64,000 nt of DNA, taken from Adiantum capillus-veneris (lineage: Eukaryota > Streptophyta > Polypodiopsida > Polypodiales > Pteridaceae). Both the position numbers and the translations under genes were made by a program. Position 1 is the stretch's first letter; the number at the start of each line of letters is the position of its first letter. A model generated the notes under the pieces. The model was not told where the DNA came from, made no database searches, and worked only from the letters and a program-made list of their open reading frames with translations. The DNA is taken from contig CM043958.1 of NCBI GenBank assembly GCA_014529385.2, forward strand, positions 119,035,018-119,099,017. The letters run 5' to 3'. Shown here one piece after another: positions 56,180-64,000 of the stretch.

Positions 56180-57099
56180 TGTGGGACGCATGTCTAACCT
56201 CAGTATCCTATCTTATTGCAGTATTAGCGAGAACCACAATTAATTCATCAAACCATGGGATGAAGCTAACTCGACTAGTGCATAGAGGCTACAAGAAGTT
56301 GTCAATCTCTCGGAAAACAACTAACAACTCGCATCTAACTCAGGCTACACTCAAGTGACTGAAATCACCAAAAGCCAATCGCTCATCGGCAAGCAAATCA
56401 CGTCTGTTGCAGCATCAAATGACATCCAAACGTAACGAAACTTCTAGGAAAAGTTTAAAAGACCTAAGAACACATTCCTATGGCCTCAAACCCCACTTTA
56501 GGTCAAGTTCCAAAATCACGATTATTAATAGCAGTGTATTTTTTACCTAGTTGTTTTTGACCCAGAATGCATCTAAATGCTTAGCAATGATGCCCCAATA
56601 CCCCGCCTATACTTAGTTTTTGATTTAAAAGTATAAATTTGTAATTATAATGAAATTAGACCGCGGGTCGGTGACCCCAAAAGCTACGAAATACAGCAAA
56701 TGGCTTACATCAATGCGTAGAGCTCTTACCTGCGATTGCAATGCAACAAAAGCATTTGCAATGTGACAACCGGAGAGGGAGTAGGAAGCACGAGAAGGAG
56801 AGAAGTGAGCGCTGTTAGCTCACACTGTGTATTTCTTATCCAAAAACTTATTGAAAACTTACAAAAATTGGCTTTTATAGCTTAGCCAAGGTTTTTGGGT
56901 GGTCACAAGTAATAATTTGGAGTTCTACCAAAGCTGGGAATTGTCAGGCTGATACAATCTGGAAGCTTGTAGCCTCGGCTCATTAATTACAAAGTTTACC
57001 AAGAAAATAGGAGTTACAATATTCCCGATTTATCAAAATAATAATTGTTTTACAAGGAGAACTCCAAAAAATGGTGTCCGCGTTAGCTTGCTGCGAACA
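56180..57099 (-). repeat. Element C 5' LTR (920 bp)
   Basis: It pairs with 29220-30127 and has TG...CA ends. A TATA box reads TATAAAAGCC on the minus strand (56873-56879). Confidence 0.92.
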
Positions 57100-57637
57100 G
57101 ATGATACCCAATCTGTGTGTTCTATCTCACAAATAAACTTTGCTTCCTTGAGTTTTTCTATCTCTTCTTTGATCTTTTTGGCAAAGGTCTCATTATATGT
57201 GTATGGTCTTTATCAACTTGGCTTGGCATCATCTCTCATAGCGATGGTATGCTAGCGTATTGTAGGATCCACTCCTTTGAGATCTCTATATGACCATGCA
57301 AAAAAATCTCTATGTTCCTTCAACGTCCTTATGAGAATCTCTTCTTCTTCTTGTGATAGATCCATAGCTATGTATGCAGGTCTCGGCTCTTTTTTAGGCT
57401 CTGTTAGGTTGATTTGTTTTTCATTTTCCAGCCCTTCATAGGATTTCCCCGATCTATTGACTGTCGTAATGGTTGATCGACTACAATCCTGCGATCTTGC
57501 AAAATGTATTTTTTATAGTGAGATGGAACATTGATTTCTCCATGTTTATCACTATCTGATTCCATTTCCATTGTCCAAATTTTTTTCAAGGTCCTTTTCA
57601 ACTCTTTGTATTTACCCTTATGCTTTGTTTTGTTCAT
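57100..57637 (-). pseudogene. Element D start of reverse transcriptase
   Basis: An ORF from 57637 has VPSHYKKYILQDRRIVVDQPLRQS, matched by VPSHYKKYTLQDRKIIIEQPVRQL in C. The RT start follows in broken frames and runs to HTDWV at 57105, where C is inserted. The reading resumes at 29219. Confidence 0.8.
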
Positions 57638-58320
57638 TGGAGGCTCCCTCCCCTTGGTTATTTTAGGCTTGTAAATTTTAGGCTTGTAAATTTTAGGTTT
57701 CTTTTGGGTTTGTCGCTCTTTAAGTGTTTAGTTAAGATACCTTCCAATTACCTTGTCTTTTATGCAATCCATAGTATTTACCTTCATTAGGAATTGAGTT
57801 TTAGTATCCAACGGCTGCTTTGTGATTTTCTTCCTCTTTCTAAGGTATCTTTGTTGACATCTCCGATGTTGGTTTGGAAACTCAAGAAATCTTTCTTCCC
57901 CTTCTTGGAGTAGAAGTTTGGCCCTTACATGCTCTTTTTTTTAGTTCGATTCTTTAGTTGTAAAATATCTCTTCTACCACCTCTTCCGTGGAATCATAGT
58001 AGTGATCCGAAAAGACCTATTGCTCCTCAATCATCTTGGTAAATACCATTTGGATAGGGACTATGCCATAGCCTTTTGCATCACAGAATTGTCTAGGTGT
58101 TGATTCATTAATACATACATCCATTGTGGCCAGGATCTGAGTCCATTCAAAGGGTTTGAACTAATGTTCAGGAAATGGTTCCAGTATATATTCCATGTTA
58201 TTCACCTCTCTGTCTAGATCGTAGTCTACCCTTTGCAAACTCCCCGATTGAGAAGTCCCACACATACAAATTGGGGTATCTTTATGTATCCCTGAAGGTA
58301 GTTTAGTCTCTGCAAAGGTC
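57638..58320 (-). pseudogene. Element D linker between protease and RT
   Basis: Broken frames match 41280-40586 of C (for example CDAKGYGIVPIQMV against CNEDGYDIIPIQMM). There are several stops. A short direct repeat, TTTTAGGCTTGTAAA, lies near 57660-57700. Confidence 0.6.
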
Positions 58321-58896
58321 TCAAAGTCTAATTATTGTATTGGTGTTCTGAAGACATCCTTGTAAGAACGATCTTTCAAGTTTTCTTGGATAATTTTCCC
58401 TACTTGTTTCAGGTAGAGAGTCATTGCCCCAGTCTTGAACTAGTTGTATCTGTTTCATGAATGTTCTTCCCAAGATGATTTCATAGTTTAGTTTCTTTCC
58501 AAAATCTAAAATGGCAAAAATGTGATGGTATTCCATTCCATAGGAAGTGACTATCAAATTCTCAAGTAAGCCCATTGATTTCTTTGTGTGTCCTTCTACC
58601 AATTGTAGTTTCATTCTTGTTTGCCCGATTGCCGATTTTCCCCAAGCTTCCTAGATAGATTTGGTTGCTATGGCAATGTCTGTGCCACTATCTAAAATAG
58701 CCATGGTAGTTATATCATTGTACTGTACCGGAAGGGTAAAGTTTCCCTCATTCCCTTCGCAGTAGTCCCCTACCTTGTTTATAGGTAATGACCTGACAAC
58801 TTTAGTGTGTATGTCTTTGTTTTGCAATTTTTCCAAGTCCATTTGAGATGCTTCTTTTAGCCCCATCTTTTCCATGGTGGTTGTATATCTTCCCAT
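58321..58896 (-). pseudogene. Element D aspartic protease
   Basis: It reads VGDYCEGNEGNFTLPV, then ILDSGTDIAIATKSI (active site DSG), and in the next piece ILGRTFMKQIQLVQDWGND. A stop and a frameshift lie between the pieces near 58640. The active-site Asp is kept, but one flanking residue changed (DSGT-Asp against DSGA-Gly in C). Confidence 0.8.
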
Positions 58897-58912
58897 AACT
58901 GTGGTTTTAACC

Positions 58913-60845
58913 TCAGGCAGTTCTCCCCAAAGTGATTGTGCAATGAACTGGTGTTAACATAATGGATTGTAGATTAGCCACATCCAAAGTTTGTCTTGGC
59001 CTTTCTAGTTTGGTTGTTTTGCAGACCATCAATTTCTCTTCATTCTCTCCTAAGTAGGATGGTAGCATCCACAAAATTCCAGCTTTTGAAGAGCTTGACT
59101 GCTCAAATCCCCAATCTCCATATAACAATTATTTATCCAATTCCATGGGGAATCTATTAAATTGAACTTCCTCAATTGGAGTTGATTTCAAGGTTATGCT
59201 CTCATCTTTTGCTTCTGTAACCCTTTTTCACAGGTAGTTTGGCCAATATCCTTCAACTATCAGCACCTTGTCCCATCCTTCCTCACTATCAGGAACTTCC
59301 AGTTTAGGTGATGGTGCGTTATTGTTTTCCATGTTTCCCAGCTTGTCCTTTTCTTGAGCTCTTTCCGTCATGGTTTTGTTCTCATTTTCAGCCGTTTTTT
59401 CAACCTCCTGTTGTGATTTTTTTTTTTCCATCATGGTTTGTGTGATTTGCACAAGGTTTTTGTAAGCTTCTAGTCTAGATGCTCCCATATCTAGTGCCGA
59501 ATAATTTGTCCATTGATTTTCTAGGGTTTGACCTGCTTTCAACCCAGCTTCGAAAGCCTCTAGAGCTGCATCGATTGGTTCATAGATTTGGTTGACCAGT
59601 ACTGGTCCAACCGATTTTGATTTTGGTTCCTTGAATTCTGTTGAAGGAGTCTTAGTTCTTTCTTTTGTTTCCTTTCGTATCTTCTCTTCAGTATTTTTTT
59701 GCCGCTTTTGTCTCTTAAGTTTGTACTTCTTACGTCTTCCTTTCCTTTTTAGAGTATTTATTGGATTTGTCCGATTCACTTGCATTTTCCTGCTTGTTCT
59801 CCTTATCTTGGGCTCTAGTCATCACTTGAACAGAAATTGTTGGTTCCCCTTCTGATGAACTACTTGGCATGATTTGAATTATGTTTATAGTAGTTCTTCC
59901 TTTGTTGGTTGGGTTCCTAGGAAAATCTTCAAGAAAGTGTCCTCCCTTTTGTCCACATGCCCCACAATAAGCCTCTATATGTCGTGCATTCTTATCTACT
60001 TTGGGATAGTCATTCTTCCAATGATCATCCGCTCCACAGTTATGAAAATTTCTGGTTTTCAATTTGGGCATTGGCTTGACCATTGGTGGTCTCGCCCCCT
60101 GATTTTCAATAAAGTTAACAGGTGTTGTTTCAATAGGTGCTTGACACATTGTCTCTATACGGGCTAGAGCATGTTGTCTATACCACTCTTCTTCTATTAC
60201 CATTATTATGGAGCTTATTTCAGGAGGGTATGGAGTAATAGGCACTAGAGATTGCTCCTCCATTTGTCCCTTGAGTAGCATATACTTGACCGATACAACA
60301 TCATTCCCAGGGAGTGGTGCTTGTTGGCCTAATACTAGCTATGATCTCTCTATATTCATTGGTGATCTCTACATGGGTGCCACATTTGGTGGGTAGCGAT
60401 ATATGTGTTGTCCTTGTGGCCTCATTGGCATGTATTGAACATTCCAATCGTATTTAGGCTTGTAATAGCACTCATTTGCCTCGTGATTTGTCCATTTTTT
60501 CTTCGATGGTGCACCATTTTAAATATTTTTGCAGTTGTCCTTGATTTGGCCCCTACGTTGGGCCTCTCAATGGCATCCTTTGCATGTTGATCATCATATC
60601 ATTCATGCAATTTAGAATGTCCTCTATAGAACTGGCAGAAGCCGCAATAACTGGTCCGACTTGTGCTGGCACAATGGTTGTTGTTCGTTTGCTTTGTACG
60701 TCTTTAGCTTTACTTTCCTCATTATAAATCTCGCAATTATCACTCAAGTCAATCACGCCTAGACTACATGCTTCCCAAGTCATATGTTTTTTGTTGTACA
60801 ATATAGCTTGTAATCCTTCCAAAAATAATGAGATGGTGGTGCTTC
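58913..60845 (-). pseudogene. Element D gag, C-terminal half with damaged zinc knuckles
   Basis: The end of capsid reads SLFLEGLQAILYNKK (60845-60790). A Pro-rich part follows (60281 on) with HNCGADDHWKND, which has lost the first and last Cys of the knuckle seen in C, and CGACGQKGGHFLEDF, which has lost its last Cys. A Lys/Glu-rich part (59785-59228) has GPVLVNQIYEPIDAALEAFEAGLKAG, split here as GPVLVNQIYEP and DAALEAFEAGLK. The last piece is 59128-58913. Upstream of 60845 the similarity to gag ends. Confidence 0.7.
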
Positions 60846-61670
<825 letters not shown>

Positions 61671-62119
61671 TGTACAATGCAAAAAAGAAGAACCCCCTCT
61701 TTACAAAAAGTTTTGCCCCCTTATTGGGCTCCTTTTCTGACCTTTTAGGCATTTTTCATGGTAGGCCGACATGTGGCACTCCTCTTGGGAGGCTCAGCTG
61801 GACTTTGACTAGCTTGGTGCTTATCCCGAGGCTTCACACTTTACTCTACACACAAGCACCCTCTAGGGAGCAACGATGGCGCCGTCGTTGCCCCCTTAAG
61901 GGTTCACATTGCCTTCAAAAAAGGTTTTGGACCAAATTTTTCCACTGGAAATGGCCCCCCCATGGGCGGGCGCCACATCATCACCTTCCTTGCGCGGGCG
62001 TAGCCGCCCAAAACCACCACCTACCGCCAGCGCAGCGTCGGTGGCGCCTTCCGCCATAGCTCACGAGCTCCCAAGGAGCCTTCGCTCCACATGCTTACAA
62101 GGGGGTTCACGCCCTGGCC

Positions 62120-62125
62120 TATATA
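62120..62125 (-). promoter_or_regulatory. TATA box in the element H LTR
   Basis: The minus strand reads GGGTATATAGGCC, about 1.18 kb from the LTR start. This is a plausible U3/R boundary. Confidence 0.45.
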
Positions 62126-62158
62126 CCCTCCCATCGGACGGCCGCACTGCGCATACGA

Positions 62159-62326
62159 GGCTATGCCCACCGCCACATGGCGCCCTCTCCTTTGACTGCT
62201 ACCCCTTGGGGGTTGAAGCTTTTACACCAAAAAAACCCCAGAGGCTATGCCCACCGCCACGTGGCACCCTCTCCTTTGACTGCTACCCCTTGGGGGTTGA
62301 AGCGTTTACACCAAAAAAAGCCCAAT
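62159..62326. repeat. 84-bp tandem duplication in the element H LTR
   Basis: Two copies start at 62161 and 62245 (CTATGCCCACCGCCAC...). Both hold CTTTGACTGCTACCCCTTGG and end in an A run plus CCC. They differ at a few bases. Confidence 0.9.
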
Positions 62327-63299
62327 AGGTTCCTTTTGTGATCCACTTTAGCAGTACCCCATTTTGCTCCCGCGCCCGATGGTCAAACCGCAAAACCACA
62401 TCGGATCTCCACCGAGTTGGCTTTGAGCCATGGAAGCCTCGCCGTATTTTTGACTTCTCTGAGCTAGCTATCCGAGGCCGCCAAAACCCGGGGAAAACAT
62501 CTGCCAACCTTTCACTATCAAATGATCCCAACTTCGTCTAGCTGTATCTGACTAACCGAATATCCGATTAATGTGCAGTCAACTCGTGCTAGCTCCGCAT
62601 GGTAAACACTTCCATTGAGAACCTTGGTGAGACTCAAAAGATGCCAGATGGTGCACTTTCCAATGCGGTCAAGTGGGCTCAGACCCGACCCCCCGAAAAT
62701 CTTCAAATGGCCATAACTTGCTATCCAGAGCTCCGATTCACAATCCGAGAAGACAAGCATGCTCCACAACTCGAGCACTACACACATATGCATTGGCATC
62801 AACCCGGGACACCTGTCCCAGCTGCCATGTCCGTCGGGGATCTGCTACACACTTTACCTTTAAACTGCAATATCTTGAGCACCAGGACTCCGTTTGACGA
62901 GCCGTCTGGACCGACTTCTAGAGCACACTAAGCACTACCTTTCAGGACACGGTTTTGGCATTTTGGACATCTTGACCTGTCATCTCATCTGTACTATTCC
63001 CCAGCACCTTTGGCCTAAAAAACCGCATCAGGCATACTTTCCCGCTATCCTTTGGCTGCCAAGGGCATCGGCACCTGCCCTAGCCTTTTGCACCACACTC
63101 GATTGCACCCTTTGCCTGGCATAGACCACTACTTAGCTCCGACCAACTTTAGCTGCACCATCATTGCCCAACCCTCTTGTTGAGCATTCATGCTCAACTA
63201 AAAGCACACCTTTGAACTTGAAAACTACAACACTTGACAAGCATGGAATGGAGTAAAAAACCATAGCTGTATGTACATGCTATGTACAGAGTATGTACA

Positions 63300-63315
63300 A
63301 GGTGTCCTCTCTCTT
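63300..63315 (-). other. Element H polypurine tract
   Basis: The minus strand reads AAGAGAGAGGACACCT just before the inferred LTR start and after the integrase stop. Confidence 0.6.
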
Positions 63316-63331
63316 CATAAGCTCCCTCTGT

Positions 63332-64000
63332 CTAGGTTGGTTGCCCAACCCCCGTAGCTACAATCTGGTGTACATCAGGCACTAACCCCCTGTCAAAGTA
63401 TAGCTTGAGCCGTACACCATTCACCCTATGCCTCAAATGCTTGCAATTGGCTCTCACCAACTGATAGGTCCCATTCGGAAAGGTTTTATGTACTTTGTAC
63501 GGACCCGTCCATTTCTTCTTGAACTTCTTTTGGAAGGTGAAGTCCAAGTAGCTTTCATACTTCATCACCAGATCTCCCTCTTGAATCTCCTTGTTTGGCA
63601 AGCTCTTGTTGAACTTCGCCACTCGCTTATCCCTCCGTTTCACATAAAAGTCTGCCGCAGCTTCCCTATCCATCTGTAAAGCCTCCAAACTAGTGATCCG
63701 ATCCTGCAACACGCCCTGTTGAGTGGCATTGACACACCACATACCCTTCAATGCACCTAGTTGTGCATGCACTGGCAAAACCACCTCTTTACCATAAACC
63801 AGATCAAATGGAGTGAAGTTTGTGGCCACTTGTAGGATGTGCGGTAGGCCCACAAACACTTCTCCAAGTTCACCTCCCACTCTGTCACCTGCTTATAAAC
63901 ATACTTGGTCAACATCTTCACAATCTGCCCATTGGCACTCTCTACCAGACCATTGCACTGCGGGTGATATGGCGAAGAGAAGCGGTGTTGGATACCCAGT
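63332..64000 (-). pseudogene. Element H integrase C-terminal part (runs off window)
   Basis: From the window edge the reading HRFSSPYHPQCNGLVESANG gives the last part of the DDE core with its Glu, then WAYRTSYK. A frameshift near 63850 leads to TPFDLVYGKEVVLPV, the GPYKV-type C-terminal domain (KKWTGPYKVHKTFPNGTYQLV) and the end HRVNGVRLKLYFDRGL. This is a Ty3/gypsy integrase of a family different from C, D and G. The rest of the element lies to the right. Confidence 0.8.

Larger units (their letters stand above)
29220..57099 (-). mobile_element. Element C: large Athila/Tat-like retrotransposon carrying element G
   Basis: The LTRs are 29220-30127 and 56180-57099. Flanks are GGTGA (29215-29219) and GATGA (57100-57104), a five-base target duplication with one mismatch, and both flanks continue the RT reading of D. 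Without G the element is about 18.9 kb. It encodes gag, protease, RT, RNase H, integrase, a second protease-like ORF, a WVPK ORF and a long 3' ORF. RNase H runs directly into the integrase region without a second RNase H domain, which speaks for Athila-like rather than Ogre/Tat types. All ORFs are broken. Confidence 0.9.
57100..60845 (-). mobile_element. Element D, right part (gag to start of RT)
   Basis: This is the 5' coding part of D. Gag is recognisable only from 60845 downwards. Upstream of that the capsid, the leader and the 5' LTR are missing, and unrelated DNA follows. The left edge is the insertion point of C. Confidence 0.8.
61671..63299 (-). repeat. Element H 3' LTR (probable, about 1629 bp)
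   Basis: On the minus strand it would start TGTACATACTC after a polypurine tract and end GCATTGTACA, giving TGTACA terminal inverted repeats. It is more GC-rich than the rest of the window. A minus-strand TATA box lies at 62120-62125. The second LTR is outside the window, so the left edge is an inference. Apparent ORFs in it are not supported by any recognisable domain. Confidence 0.5.

Noticed and set aside
62599-63124. Plus-strand ORFs of 74-110 codons in the GC-rich part of the H LTR
   Set aside because: They overlap each other in different frames and show no domain. The interval fits a U3 region.

Overview
This window looks like plant nuclear DNA made almost entirely of nested Ty3/gypsy LTR retrotransposons. 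I found no host gene, tRNA, rRNA or CRISPR array. The host is a land plant with a large, repeat-rich, AT-rich genome. The Athila/Tat-type and chromodomain-type polyproteins and the tRNA-Asp-like and tRNA-Met-like primer sites support that. A fern or gymnosperm is my guess, but the species cannot be fixed from the sequence.

Layout. A decayed minus-strand Athila/Tat-like element, D, is the scaffold. Its pieces lie at about 60845-57100 (gag, protease, RT start), 29219-28801 (middle of RT) and 19595-12902 (RT end, RNase H, integrase, linker ORF, 3' ORF). Other elements interrupt it. Element A (minus, 12901 to beyond base 1) sits in D's 3' ORF. A tandem chromovirus pair E/F (plus, 19596 to about 28800) and element C (minus, 29220-57099, five-base target duplication with one mismatch) both sit in D's RT. 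Element G (minus chromovirus, 45068-54092, perfect AATTG duplication) sits in the gag gene of C. A 2.7-kb LTR-like insertion (7045-9743) sits in the leader of A. On the right, 61671-64000 is the 3' end of a further element, H, whose integrase runs out of the window. By eye the LTR pair of G differs by about 2 %, and those of C, E and A differ by more, in line with the nesting order.

How the parts work. C is the most complete large element, about 18.9 kb without G. Its order is LTR, tRNA-Asp-like PBS, 2-kb leader, gag, aspartic protease, RT, RNase H, integrase, a second aspartic-protease-like ORF, a WVPK-motif ORF, an internal polypurine tract, a 2-kb non-coding stretch, a 3' ORF of about 1190 codons, the polypurine tract and the LTR. 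D shares this plan from protease to 3' ORF. A keeps only remnants of gag, protease, the WVPK ORF and the 3' ORF, so it could only have moved with proteins supplied by relatives. G and E/F have gag, protease, RT, RNase H, integrase and chromodomain, or parts of these. Every coding region is broken by stops or frameshifts.

Most notable signal. The non-coding parts of A, C and D carry palindromes of about 16-28 bp, most of them centred on CGCG. Each element has its own palindrome sequence. In A and C they recur about every 283 bp with an extra step of about 120-130 bp. Arm changes are often compensated on the other arm. I know of no named feature that matches this. Other unusual points are a duplicated integrase zinc-binding module, the second protease-like domain after integrase, and an internal polypurine tract shared by A, C and D.
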